Shown here: in pieces, positions 32,907 to 49,313 of the stretch | Layout: each line of letters begins with the position of its first letter | Position numbering within the stretch: the stretch's first letter is position 1 | DNA from: Pempheris klunzingeri | Lineage: Eukaryota; Chordata; Actinopteri; Acropomatiformes; Pempheridae | Assembly (NCBI RefSeq): GCF_042242105.1 | Contig: NC_092020.1 | Coordinates: 728,501 to 792,500 of the forward strand | DNA: 64,000 nucleotides | Direction of reading: 5' to 3' | The notes under the pieces: generated by a model | Told to the model about the DNA's origin: nothing | Seen by the model: the letters and a program-made list of their open reading frames with translations, nothing else | Database searches by the model: none | Program-made: the position numbers and the translations under genes

Positions 32907-34861
32907 ATGTCTGAGACAGAGCAGCAGTACATGGAAACATCGGAAAACGGCCACGAAGTCGACGATGATTTTAACGGAGCCGGCCACACCGAAGAGGGGA
33001 TCGACGAGAGCGCCGCGAATGACTGCGGAGAGGGCGAAGGGCCCGACGCCGAGGAGAGCTCACAGAACGGAGGCACGGAGGGCGGACAGATCGACGCCAG
33101 CAAGGGCGAGGAGGATGCCGGGTGAGTTAAAAATGGCAAATGGGAATCTTTTGGTTAGAACCGACAGCTACGAGCTGCACTCGTGGTTTGCCATGTTTCT
33201 TTGTTCAACCGGCCTTTGTTGGCGCCATATGCAGAGCGGAGGTGGGGGGATGGGCGCCCGAGCAAGGATTAAATCTAACATGTATCAGCTCCTGACAAAC
33301 TGTGGGCTCCACAGAGGTCCTGCTCCAAGTATTCTGAGCTTATTGAATCGGACATTGGATGTTGTAATATAGCCTGTTAGCTTAGCAACTGTAGCATGGC
33401 TCCACCGTCACCGGGTCAACAGATGTTCTGGAACAGTGTGTACATTTAGACCCCCCCTCTCTGCCCAGCGCCACCCCACCCCCCCACCAGCCAAATATAA
33501 AGTTGTAGTGGTGCCGCCTGTAATGCTGGACGTGTCTCCCTTTCTGTGCTCAGGAAAATGTTCGTTGGTGGTCTCAGCTGGGACACGAGCAAGAAGGATC
33601 TTAAGGATTACTTCTCTAAATTTGGTGAGGTAACCGACTGCACCATAAAGATGGACCAGCAGACGGGCCGGTCAAGAGGCTTCGGTTTCATTCTCTTCAA
33701 AGATGCAGCCAGTGTTGACAAGGTGAGTGGGGCAGCGGTGTCAGCACTCTGAACATGGACGTGTCTCCAGGAGTGGCTGGCTTTCATTGTTTTTCCTGTG
33801 CTGCTCTTTAAAGGTTCTTGAACAGAAGGACCACAAGCTGGACGGCCGACAGATCGACCCCAAGAAGGCCATGGCCATGAAGAAGGATCCCGTCAAGAAA
33901 ATCTTTGTGGGAGGCCTTAACCCTGACACTTCGAAGGAAGTAATCCAGGAGTACTTTGGGACTTTCGGAGAGGTACGATATTAAATGGACTTTGTCGGTT
34001 TAGGAATTGAATTCTCAACATTGGCTGCTTCAAAAGCTTGTTTTTCTCCGTGTGTAGATTGAGACCATTGAACTTCCACAAGATCCAAAGACCGAAAAGA
34101 GGAGGGGATTTGTATTTATCACATATAAAGAAGAGGCTCCCGTCAAGAAGGTTATGGAGAAGAAATACCACAATGTCGGTGGAAGCAAGGTAATGGCCTA
34201 TTACACATTCTGCGTACATGTACTCGGTCTCTTACATTTTAGCAAAAGTCGCGTCACGCTACAATGTAATGTGCTCTTGTGTGGTGTTTCAGTGTGAAAT
34301 TAAAATAGCCCAGCCCAAAGAGGTCTACCAGCAGCAGCAGTACGGTGCCCGTGGATATGGAGGACGTGGCAGGGGCCGCGGAGGTGAGCACCTTTTTGTA
34401 TTTCTACCTGCAGAATCTTTAAGTGGTTTACATTGCACTTAATGGCAGACTTAAATTTGCGTGGGGTAGCTGCCTTGGTGCATTGTGCTGGAGCTGGTGT
34501 GACAAAGTACTCACCTGTTTTTTAGGCCAAGGCCAGAACTGGAATCAAGGTTACAACAACTACTGGAACCAGGGATACAACCAGAACTATGGCTACGGAC
34601 AGCAAGGCTACGGATATGGCGGCTATGGCAACTATGACTACTCTGCTGGTTATTACGGCTATGGGGGTGGCTACGATTACAGTAAGCGATAAGTGCCCCC
34701 AGGGAAAGAAAAAAGAATGAGAGAAACTTTATTTTCTTGGTCCTCCTTGTTGTACAGAAGAACTCAGTCCCTTTTTCTCTTGTCCTCCAGACCAGGGCAA
34801 TACAAGCTATGGGAAAACTCCAAGACGTGGAGGCCACCAGAGTAGCTACAAGCCATACTGA
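32907..34861 (+). CDS. hnrnpab: Heterogeneous nuclear ribonucleoprotein A/B
   Basis: hnRNP A/B binds single-stranded RNA and DNA and acts in mRNA processing, localisation and transcription. Exons 32907-33121, 33554-33722, 33814-33972, 34058-34189, 34293-34383, 34526-34681 and 34791-34861 join to 330 aa (human long isoform about 332). Residues 1-72 are acidic and low-complexity. RRM1 (about 73-150) has RNP2 MFVGGL and RNP1 [11 protein letters not shown]2 (about 157-235) has IFVGGL and RGFVFITY. A Gly/Tyr/Gln-rich tail (about 238-310) ends HQSSYKPY, as in hnRNP A/B and D. Reading through the last coding donor (TACAGTAAGCGATAA) would end the protein at YDYSKR instead. The start ATG is the first in the exon. 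Sister family members are hnRNP D and DL; the adjacent phykpl gene supports A/B. Confidence 0.96.
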
Positions 34862-34875
34862 TCACACGTAGTGCA

Positions 34876-36045
34876 GGTATGCATTTTTGCATCATCCGTG
34901 GTAGTATGAGAACATAGCTGTAACCATTGGTGCCTTTTTGACCCCAAAGATGTCCATCTACTCTAAATCCATTCAAGTATTGTGGTGGGGTCAGGGTAGG
35001 CCGTGTTGTGGGGTCTGTGATCATTAAAGATGGATTCATCCCACCTGTCAGCCATCTTAAGATGCATCTCTACAAACACTACTTGATCAATAAGGGTTGA
35101 GTTGGTGGTGGTTGAGAACAGGAATAAGGACCGTTTCACCTTTCACCGGGGTGCTAGGTGTAATAGCTAGCGGTCGTGCCCCCCTCCCCCCCCAAAATAT
35201 GTCTGTCCATTCACTGACCTGTCAAACTCATTCATGCACCTGTCTGTCTTTGTGTAACTGCATGCCATATTTGGTTTATTCTCAGTAACGTTAAGCACCG
35301 TGTTTTTCTCTTAAGGTCTAAAGTAAATAAGAAAAAGAGATCCATGGTCTGACCACAGCGAACATGGGCTCTGGCTTTTCCTTTGGAGTTGGCAGAAATT
35401 TGGACTCATGCTCCATTTGTACAGATCAAGTGAGGAACTGGGGAAGCAAATGTCACTTTTCCACTTTTTATTTTATATTGTTTTGTGTCCATTTACATTT
35501 CCAGTGATGGAAGTGTTATTTTTACTGTACTTTTTGGTACCTTTTTGAATCTAATGTATTGTATGGTTGTATTTTTACATGTCTACTGGATTTACAGATG
35601 AGCGAGCAAGAGCTTGTAAAGCTCATAAATAAAACAATTTTTTTTTCTTTTCTTTTTTCCTTTTGGTGTTTCTAGATCTTTAGTTATTTTCTCCCGTGCT
35701 GAGTGTTGGATGCGAGTTGCATGGCTTCAGATGTGGGGTGAGGCTAAATAAGGGATTTAAACTAATCAAAGGGTTCATTGTAAGCGTGTCAAGTGAATGT
35801 TTGCAGATGGTCTAGTAGACGAAGACAACCAGCATCTTTTTTTTTTTTTTTTTTCTTTTTTCTTTTGTTTCTTTCGGCTTTTAAGGAGATTCTTCCCCCA
35901 TCATGTTTGCAATTTTAAGTGGCTTTACTAGTGTTATTCAACTGAACGCAAGCCTGTTAATGTACGAGGGTACTCCCTCTCTCACTGGAAACTCATTCCT
36001 CTAGTGTCTTGGGCAAATTGGTAGAAATAAACTTTTGGTTTATAT
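34876..36045 (+). other. hnrnpab: hnrnpab 3' UTR with an intron and two polyadenylation signals
   Basis: After the TGA at 34861 a donor (GTGCAG then GTATGC at 34876) and an acceptor (TTTCTCTTAAG before 35316) suggest a 3' UTR intron of about 440 bp. AATAAA occurs at 35628-35633 and again near 36026-36031. A T-rich stretch lies at 35838-35875 between them. Short and long 3' UTRs are both plausible. An intron after the stop can make the spliced form sensitive to nonsense-mediated decay if it lies far enough downstream; here the donor is only 14 nt past the stop, so it should not. Confidence 0.6.
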
Positions 36046-36437
36046 TACACATGGATCTTTTTGTTATTATTTGTAAAGTTAATGTTAAATGTTTTGTACT
36101 GTTAAATGGCTTGCTTGTATTGTCATGAGTAATGTTAACATCTCCTCGGATGCCTCTTTGTGGGAGAGGGCTTCACTATCTGCAGGATAACTGGCTGAGT
36201 GTTAAAACCCTCCCCAATAGATGTGAAACTGCGATACTTGAGCATTTTTGTGAATGTGTCCAGGAGTTAAAGATAGTGGTCTGGTAAGTGCTTATCTCAC
36301 CCATACCATGTATTAAGAACATGTTGCTGATCAGTGTTGTAAGTTGGGGCTAATTATTTTATACATCACTACTTTGGGTTAAGGAAGTCAAGAGTCAGAG
36401 TTTAAAAAGTGTTAACTTTATTAGGCTTTTTATGTTT
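36046..36437. other. Gap between the convergent hnrnpab and phykpl 3' ends
   Basis: About 390 bp separate the distal hnrnpab poly(A) signal (+) from the phykpl poly(A) signal (-). No feature is recognised inside. Confidence 0.5.
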
Positions 36438-36443
36438 TTTATT
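36438..36443 (-). terminator. phykpl: phykpl polyadenylation signal (minus strand)
   Basis: AATAAA on the minus strand lies about 30 bases after the modelled phykpl stop. It would give an unusually short 3' UTR. Confidence 0.55.
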
Positions 36444-36471
36444 TTTACAACAGTCTGGGAAGTCATTAGTG

Positions 36472-41041
<4,570 letters not shown>

Positions 41042-41586
41042 GCTGTCTTTGACTGTGCAGGAGACACTAAACCCTGCTGAGTCAGAGCAGAGCAGTACGC
41101 ATGAATCTTTTTCAGGCTAGTTTGATAGTTTATGATATTGTTTTTGCTAAGTCCTGATATGCACTACGCATGCGTCAGTTGTGCATGTAGGCTCACTACA
41201 TGGATGTATAATCCATCCATAGTTCACTTAGCATAAACACTGCGTAACAGTGTTTTTATACGGAGATATACCTGTTTAATTTAGATCCGTGTTGCATTAC
41301 TCTATAAATATCAGACAAAAAGTGTTTATTTCGATAAGACATTGTTCTGTTGTGATGTTATGCTGTCGCTTTATTTAGAAGGTCCTAACTGTGGGGCTTT
41401 GAACGCAACACAGACGTCCAAAGTAAGAGTAACATACGTTCGTAAATGTTTTATTCAGTTACCAACACATGAACAAAGATACTATTTTGATGTATGCGCT
41501 CTATAAGTATTGTGGGGGCTTCCTCAAATTGTGATTTTTGAGGCAGTGTATTTATAAATCCCTCTGTATTGGTACGGTCCAAAGGC

Positions 41587-41663
41587 TATAAATACTCCGC
41601 TAAACTGCCCTCTGTCCGGTGCACTGTGTGCAGCTTCGGTTGCTAAGGAACCACTGAATGCAG
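41587..41663 (+). promoter_or_regulatory. fam53c: fam53c core promoter: TATA box, X-box-like site and first exon donor
   Basis: TATAAAT is at 41587-41593. GTTGCT-A-AGGAAC (41639-41651) fits the RFX X-box layout. A donor CAG-GTAATA follows at 41664. A short non-coding first exon from about 41618 to 41663 is therefore plausible, joining the coding exon whose acceptor (CTGTCCCAG) ends at 43655. The site is about 550 bp from the phykpl ATG on the other strand, so it may be shared by both genes. All of this is inferred from motifs. Confidence 0.45.
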
Positions 41664-42376
41664 GTAATACATCAGGACAGCTGTAGCATGCTAGCATGCT
41701 AACAGGCTGCGTAACCAAGCTAGCGCTGCAATAAAGGTAGATAAAGGCTGTCGGCCCAGCCGTTTAAGTTATTTACACTCCTGTTCATATTCTAGTCTAT
41801 CTAGTCACGGTGACAGTCGGGTTCAGGGACGAGCTGTTAACCGGCTGCACACTGTCAGGACACTTGTTCTCCTGTCAGGTAGCTAACAGAACCAGCTAGG
41901 AACTTGGTGCTCCACGGGCTGCATCGTGTTGCTGAGCTAGCTCGCTATATGCTCTGCTCACCAGCTAAAGTTGGTATCCGATTTAGCCAATAAATCGATC
42001 CCTGTGTTAACGGGTCATACGCTGTCATTGACGAGCAGTTGTCCCGCAGCTAAACTGGAGGTAACGTTAGAAGTTAACTGGGTAAAAACCTGTTTCTCAG
42101 ATGAGGGCATGCTGCGCAACACTGCCTCAAACTTATTTGTCGGTTTACACCCTAGTAAAGACAAAATGTCCCTTGGCCACATCTGTTTTACTAATAGTTT
42201 GAATTAATAGTGTTTTGTGTCTCGATAATCGTTTTCAGAATCTCGTATTATTGCATTCAAATAACGTTGTCATGAAAGTTTAAAGTGAAACCGTGTAAAA
42301 TCATCCAGTGGTTGACAGCACTGCTCTGGACTGTTTCTGAGCTGATGGACTCATGCTGTTGGGTGACTTGGCTGCT

Positions 42377-42426
42377 GTGGATGAGGTGGATGAGGTGGAT
42401 GAGGTGGATGAGGTGGATGAGGTGGA
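42377..42426. repeat. Short minisatellite, about 5.5 copies of a 9-bp unit
   Basis: The unit GTGGATGAG is repeated head to tail with no interruptions inside the probable fam53c 5' UTR intron. Confidence 0.95.
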
Positions 42427-43822
42427 CACGGCTCAGACTGTGCCCCTGTGCCGGGGAAGTAGCTCGTCTTGTGGCATGTGGAGCTGGGCTAGCAATGTAG
42501 CACCGTGTTTGCCACAGGAGGAAGGCCCTGGAGGCCACATCTGACTGCCAACAGCAAGAGACTGTAATGATTTGGTCTCTGATTCAGATTAGGATGCATC
42601 ATTTTAAGTTGTTCAGCGTGTGCTTTAGGCCAGTTTTAAGATTCTGGGTGTGCTACACTTTTAAAGAGCAATGCAAAGGCTAATCTGGTCTGATACATTT
42701 TAATGCAGTGGATCAGGTTTTCTGCTCTAGTTCCAGTTTGAGGTGAACACTTCTGTCCTGTGCAAAGGTTTGCTGGGGTTCCTTACATGTAGCAACGCAG
42801 GTTAATCTTCAGAGGTGTTTCTGGATTGAGTAACCATTAGATCTTCAAAAGTAACTCTTTGCTATTTGAGTATGAAGAAACATGTGAGGAATGTGTGGTA
42901 ATGAAATGGACATGCAGGCTGTGTTGTGTTCCCCTGCTCTCTGGGTGCATGGCACAATTTTGGCTTTGCATTGGTAATATAAGCCATTGAGACCTGGTCA
43001 CTGTTCTTTTGTCCCCCTTGCAAAGATACTATGGCATGCTTCCAACCCCTATCCCCATTCATTTTTCACACACTTCCCCCATCCTTCCCCGTTTTCTCTC
43101 TCTCCCTCCCCCTTCTATTCACTTCACAACTCACAACTCTAGTTGTTTGTGTGTATTAGGCCCAAACTGACTTTGATCACCATGTTATTGCCCCAAAGGT
43201 TTTTCATGTGGGTCATACTCTGCTTTTTAAGAAAAATCCCACTAGTAAATGTTTATAGTCCCAATAAGAAATTGCCGTGTTCACTGTGCATGATGGAATG
43301 TGAAGTGTTTCTTTGTTCTTGGTCTCCCTGCGTCCATGTGTGCTCTCTCTGCCTTTGTGAACCTGAACTTTTGCCTTTCATGTGTGACTGAGGCAGCATG
43401 TAGATCCCAACCAGTGTCACATTTATGTGTGTGTGTGTATATGTATGTATGTATCTTTCTGTAAGCTTTTCTGCAGTACAACAGCATGTGAAGGAAGGTC
43501 ACCATTAGCGCATACTACACTCATATCCAAGGCCTGATGCATCTGTTTGGCAATATATAAGCTAATGTTCAATGAAATGCGTTTTCTTCAGTGTGTGACC
43601 TGTTGTAGTTAATGAATGACATCGTTTCATATGGATCCTTTCTTATCTGTCCCAGACAGGTGGCATAAAGATGATGGTGGCATAGTGAGAAAGCTGGTCA
43701 GTCTGGCTGGTTGAGGTGTGGAGGGGACACCACAAACCACGCCAGGATTCTGACTAATTTCCACTGCCCTCAGACAGTCTCCTCATCATCTCCATGTCTA
43801 TCCCTGGATTGTAGACACAATT

Positions 43823-46317
43823 ATGGTGACGCTTATCACAGAGCAGCTCCGTAAGCAGAGTTTGGAAGAGCCTTATTACAAGGCTTTCTCATTCAATGTA
43901 AATGTGGTGAGTTGGATTCTCTTGTCCTTGACATGTTTTTTTTCCACCTTACGTGTTCTGGTTTTGAAATGAAGTTATTTCTCTTTCAGTCATTACCTGC
44001 TGTGGGCTCCAGTCCTACGGTCTCATGGAGTGCTTGTAGATCAACACAAGGCAAGTTCAGTGAATTAAATGCAATATTTGCAACCCATTGAAGGGGAGAT
44101 CTGTCTCATGTCTGTCTTTTGACATTTTCAGAGACCAGCTCAGCTACACACCCATCATCCAAAGCCAACCTTCTGTCTGATTCCTGTGGACCAGAGTCCC
44201 TATGGCTCCCTTCCCACTCTGGAGAACCTCTCCAGAGACCAGAGGTTTCCTTCACAGACCAGGCTTTCCAAAGCTCACCTCCCCCTCCTCCAAAACGCCA
44301 CTGCCGGTCCCTCTCTGTTCCAGAGGACCTGTCTCGGTGCCGCTCCACCTGGCATCCTAGTGGATCCAAGGTTTGGACCCCAGTCAAACGCGGCTGTCAA
44401 AGTGGAGGAGCATCTAGTTCAGGGTCTGGAGCCAGCTCTTTGCCACTTTGTGGTCCCAGCTCCTCCTTCACATGTTCATCCCTACACTCATCTTCTAGCC
44501 CAACCTTCTTTAGCTTAGCGCTGTCCTCTGACTCGCCACTGCCATGGAGCTTCCCATGGGACCCCTGTGACAAACTGAATGGAGCTTTTTCCGCCTCCTT
44601 TGCTACTCCTTCCTCCTGCTCCTCCTCACCAGCCCCCCTGGTTTCTCACTCAGTACTGCAGCGTCGCTTCTCCCTCTCACCTGTGCACATTCAGGATGCT
44701 TCTGTGGTGGTCCTGCCCCCTCAGCCCTCCTCTGCTTCTGCTCTGACACGTGGCTGTTCTGGCGTAGAACACCCAGCTCTGTCTCCGTCTCCCACTTCAG
44801 CCTGCAGCACACCATCTTCTTCTAGGCGCGACCTACACCCAGCGCTGCCGCGATGCCACTCACAGCCCTGTGACATGCGCAAACCTCGCTTGAAGAGGCG
44901 CCATGATCCAGACGTATTGCCCTGCGCCAGGCCAGGCCTTGACTTCAGCAAGATGACACAGGTGAGCAAGAAAGTCCAATGGGCTGTGAGGGTTGGCAGT
45001 TTCTGACAGTCTCCTCATTTTTGTGCATATATAGAGGTAAACATAGCAACGATATTGGTGAATAATCACAAGGCCTGGTTTCACATGTGCCCTCGTTTTC
45101 TGTCCTCTGGATCTTGCAGGGCAATAGTAGGCCTCTGGCAGTACCCCATCCCCCACAACTCTGGCTCAGCACAGATAAACTTGGCCCCCATGCCATCAGC
45201 TCTCCTCATTTCATAATGGTGTTTATGTTGGGATCATTAGTGAAGCAGTGGGCCCCCAGATCCGTTTCTGTATTGCTGTCTCATTCACATTGGTACTGGT
45301 TCTGGCTCTGCTTCTGGTGGAGGCAATTTTGCCCAATTGGCAAAAAAGTCATTGTCGATTGTCTTAAGATGGACTTTCCATATCTCTACTCAAAGACTGC
45401 TTTTATAGTCACCCCATATTTATACACAAAACTGGCTTTGATGCACTCTCCTGTACATGACTTTGACCCATTCACAATGAGACTGCTGTCACAGGTTTCC
45501 CTGGTCGCAACTGCTTAATAAAGCAAAACTACTGTGACACTCTCGCTTGATTATGAGAATAAATTCAAAGGGTCTTCAGATAAAATCCTTAAATGCAGAC
45601 TTTGTGACAATTTGAACCTTTTTAAAGGTTTTGCATTATTATATCACCATGACAAACCACCTAGAACACATTCAAATAAAGTTGTCGTGAAGTTACAGTA
45701 TGTGCACTGGTCACTGGTCAGTCCGTCACATTAAATACATTTACCCAGTGTAAATTACATGAATGTAAATTCCGTAATTTAAATAGGATTCTATTGTTAG
45801 TCCACAGTTAATGGTGCTTGAGTTGATCTTTGCTCATTTCAGTAATGTCACACATGCCAGCCAAGCCCATTAACTCTGTTATCAGTCAATCTATACTTAA
45901 CTAAGAAACAGCCACTGCACCGCCTGTATTTTTGTTACCTTTGGGTGTGGATTCTGGAGATGTGTCAAACTGATAATTCAGCCGCATAAATTACCATTTA
46001 AGTGAGGTGCTAAGTCACATGTTAAATGCTGAAATTATCACATGATAATCGAGATGTTTCTTTCCCCTGTGTAGATTGGTAATCACGAGAGTCAAGGTGG
46101 CTGCACAGTCCAGCTGTCTTCCCAGGCAGAGCAGCGCTCAGCCTTCTCACCTGCCGAGTTCCTGGGACGAGCAAGCATTGGGCCACTAAGTGAAAGTGAG
46201 GAGGAGGAGGAGGAAGAACAAGATAAAAGAAAAAGGACTGGATTAGATGGAGGACAAAAGATTGTTTTTGAAAGAGACTGCACAGAACTGGACTTGAACC
46301 TTATAGAAGAGAACTGA
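43823..46317 (+). CDS. fam53c: FAM53C, nuclear FAM53/simplet-family protein
   Basis: FAM53 proteins are small, mostly disordered, nuclear or 14-3-3-binding regulators; fish FAM53B (simplet) controls beta-catenin nuclear import. Exons 43823-43906, 43990-44050, 44132-44961 and 46075-46317 join to 405 aa (human about 392). Diagnostic blocks are the N-terminus MVTLITEQLRKQSLEE, the core PPPPKRHCRSLSVPEDLSRC and SKVWTPVKR, then RRFSLSP, RCHSQPCD, KRRHDPD, DFSKM, an acidic SESEEEEEEEQ and the C-terminus LDLNLIEEN. Intron 2 begins GC rather than GT (CAAG-GCAAGT); only this donor keeps the frame. RHCRSLSVP and RFSLSP look like 14-3-3/phosphorylation sites. The C-terminus identifies the C member, and the neighbouring genes agree. 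Confidence 0.95.
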
Positions 46318-47510
46318 CCGCTCTGTGGGGCTGCCAGTGTGATTACTGCATCCATGACCATGTTAAGCACACCTGTAGGCTTTGTGCGCTCTTCTGGCCG
46401 AGTCCTTGGGAACCTGCTGCCCTCCTAAGGCACATGTCCAGAGTTCATAATCGAGAACCAAGCAATTAGAAGCTAATGTCAAATTAAATTGTTATAGGGA
46501 AATGTGCATGAGCAAATAAGCTAGTTTTCATGCACAGAATTTTGGCTAATTTCATATTGATAAGTCTTAATTTGTGTTAACCATTGGTATGCATCCCGAT
46601 ATCCTTCCATATCTTCATTGAAAACCATTATATACTGGACTAAGCAGAAAGTGCTTAATATTTCCTCATAAGTCATTGGAATACACACTTAAAGCCAAAA
46701 GTTTAATGGGATAGAGATGAGCATTCCTCAGTGCCCTATCAGATACTGGTGGAGTCTGCTTTAGTATTTGGGTCTCTGAAATTGGAAATGACTATATGGA
46801 GCTGTTGAAGGTGGACATAATGTTGCCAAGTGTAGGTCAAAATAATATTTGAGCCAACATAAGAATACTGATGTAGATGCAAATTCTCTCCAGTAGGTTT
46901 GCAAGACACATTCCAGGATTTCTCTGCAGTTCCTTAAATGCCTCATGGACCCCAAAGACACATCTACTTCCACTGCTGTTCTGTCACTGATTTAGCTTTT
47001 CTTTTCTTTTTTTTTTTTTTGTTAGAATAACTTTACATCAAAGGGAAGCTTTTCTTGCAGTATCTGGAATTATAGCCCTCTTTTGATTCATATATTTTCT
47101 TTTTGGAGTTTACTGAATTGCTTGAACATTAAAAGACCATGTCAACAATACTACTGATGATACTGTAAACTGATCATGCCTTAAGCTTAAAATACTTGAG
47201 TTCTTGGTGCTTTGGTCTTCTTTTCACAGCCAGACATTTTTGCGATCTCCATTTGCGCTGATTCAGATATTTTTGAACAGGTGGCACATGCACTATAATA
47301 GTCATTTGAATAACTGAATAGATGCTGCAGCTGGACTCCATAGGGCACAATGTAATGTACTGTACAGTGGTTAGAGAGAGTGCACACGTCGAGCCAATTC
47401 TATGTGACAAAGGCGGTCGTGATGCAGATAAAATGGTGGCCTTCCAGAAATGATTTTTCATGTGTTTTCAGATAGAAATATTCCTGTTGCACAATTTATG
47501 TACAAATAAA
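46318..47510 (+). other. fam53c: fam53c 3' UTR ending in AATAAA
   Basis: About 1.2 kb of AT-rich sequence follows the stop codon. AATAAA at 47505-47510 is followed by a GT/T-rich element (GTGTCTCGTCTTTCC at about 47541), a good cleavage context. No other gene is seen in it. Confidence 0.75.
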
Positions 47511-49264
47511 ATTTAATAGAGAATGATATTTTTCCCAAAAAGTGTCTCGTCTTTCCTTTTAAAGATGTATCATGCTTGTGGTCAAATGAGGGAGCACATC
47601 AGGCTCAATAGACTAATTATTATTATTATGACACCTAGTGGCTTCTTTCAGTATAATGCTGATGTTGTATAGAAACACAGTTTTAGTGCATCCTGCCTTT
47701 ATTAACAGCAGATATTGATGCCCAGATGGTGATATTTTATGTTTTGGAGAGGAAAAATAAGCATTTCACAAAAAAACATAATTATAGCTTGCTAGAACCG
47801 TAACATTTACTTTTCCTTTTCGACAAATGAATAGTTGAAAACATTCAACAGCAAACAAAGTTTAGGCACATACAAGTTTGTTAGTGTTTTGTATAAACAT
47901 GAGCAGACCTGTTGGACTCTTGCAGGTCCTCTGTCAGATGAAGACTGCCGTTCCTCCGTGGAAGGTGAGGGCGCTCCTTCCCGTCCACCGAGGCTTTTTC
48001 ACAGACTGCCTGACCCCCCCACCAGCAGGCCACTTCCTCTGTTGTCTGATTTCATGGCGATCGGGAGAGAGGGAACAGCACCGACGCACGCACACTGTCT
48101 CAGCACTCTTGAAAGAGTTTATCCGGGGTAAATAACTGACAATTTTTGCAAGATTCAGAAACTGGGTTTCAAAGTAGTCCTGATTGAATTCAGACATGCC
48201 GGCGACTCACCTTTTCACGTAGAATTTCATCTATTTTTGTAGCTTCTGGGTCAGATATTTCACATTGTAGCGCCACTCGCTGATAACAAATCGGACGAAA
48301 TGGGCTCCCCCTCCGCCTGCATCTCTCCCACACACTCGGCGGCACGCTAGCTAACGGCGCTAGGCTAGCTAACGTTAGCAATGCTGCAAACGCCTCATAA
48401 ATGTAGCTATGAAAATGTTTTTTTATCAACACACTTCACAACTTAGTGACAGCTAAGTAACACCAGATGCGATATATATCCGGGGGTTGGTGGAATTTGA
48501 TGTTTTCATTAAAATGTTAGACACTTGAAAGTCCTCAAATGTTTGTGTTTGGGTTAGCGGCTAACGAGCCGCCGTGCTCTGTATTAGTTAGCGTTAGCTC
48601 CGACCGCGATTTAGAAGTTAAAGCAAGCTCAACTATCTCAGAACGAGCAGACTAATAATGATAGATGTGTATCACATAGCGAGACTAAACAACCTTATTT
48701 GCATGCAACATATAAATCTTATCCACCGCCAAGTGACCCGGTTATTCTCGATAGCTGAGAAACGGCTCAGCTAGCACCGCAAGCTAGTTAGCTACTTAAC
48801 GGTAACTTGGCTGCTAACAAGGGGCTCCTGAGCCGCAGATAACCGTCTGTTTACCACCAAGTTAAGGATAAAACCAGCCGCTCAGCCTGTAAACCAGCTG
48901 GCTGTGGCTGGTTACTGTCTGAGTGCACCATGTGAGATTGTTGGTCATGTATTGTTGCGAGCTAGTAAAGTAAAGTTCACCACAAAGTTAGAAACCATGA
49001 TCAACAGATCTTGCTGGTTAAATAGAAAAATCCGGTGACATGTGAGAGGAAAGTCACCGAGTATGAGATTACTGACAGATTACTTTAATCCGAACACGGT
49101 TGTCTCCAGAGGATGCACTCAACTTTTTTATTTTTTTTTTTTATTTAACTTTTTGTTGACTGTGTGACTTGTTGTCCCATTAATGGGCCGCCAGCAGTGA
49201 ACGATGTGACATGGAGTTAATCTGAAATCTAAGTTTCAACGCTATAACTTTTCTGTGTTTACAG
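47511..49264. other. GC-rich promoter-like region upstream of ctbp, divergent candidates
   Basis: The stretch around 48.2-48.9 kb is relatively CpG-rich and full of GCTAGC/GCTAAC words, as expected for a promoter. On the minus strand an open segment ending DEILREK at a strong donor (GTGAGT at 48210-48205) resembles a first exon, but it has no ATG in frame. On the plus strand, 47925-47964 (TCTTGCAG acceptor, GTGAGG donor) is another exon-like segment. I recognise no protein in either. Confidence 0.4.
48211..48432 (-). other. Exon-like segment of unknown nature on the minus strand
   Basis: It is open for 74 codons before a consensus donor GAAAAG-GTGAGT, GC-rich at its upstream side. The frame has no ATG start; an ATG in another frame (about 48287) meets a stop after about 20 codons. 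It could be the first exon of a divergent non-coding RNA from the ctbp promoter, or a 5' UTR exon. I do not recognise any protein family. Confidence 0.3.
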
Positions 49265-49313
49265 TGCAAACTAAGTTGTCGGCCTGAGTGACACAGCAGA
49301 CATTGTTCTCCAG
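49265..49313 (+). other. ctbp1: Probable 5' UTR exon of ctbp
   Basis: The 49-nt segment is bounded by GTGTTTACAG and CTCCAG-GTGAGT, both good splice sites. It has no open frame leading to the ATG exon, so it would be non-coding leader. An upstream first exon in the GC-rich 48.3-49.0 kb region is expected but not defined. Confidence 0.5.

Larger units (their letters stand above)
41042..43655. other. phykpl-fam53c divergent intergenic region and fam53c 5' UTR intron
   Basis: It contains the promoter motifs listed separately and the 9-bp tandem repeat at 42377-42426. No coding segment is recognised; the open frames over the tandem repeat (VDEVDEVDE) are repeat artefacts. Confidence 0.55.

Noticed and set aside
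42285-42544. Open frames with WMRWMR or VDEVDE repeats
   Set aside because: Translation of the 9-bp GTGGATGAG tandem repeat in a 5' UTR intron.
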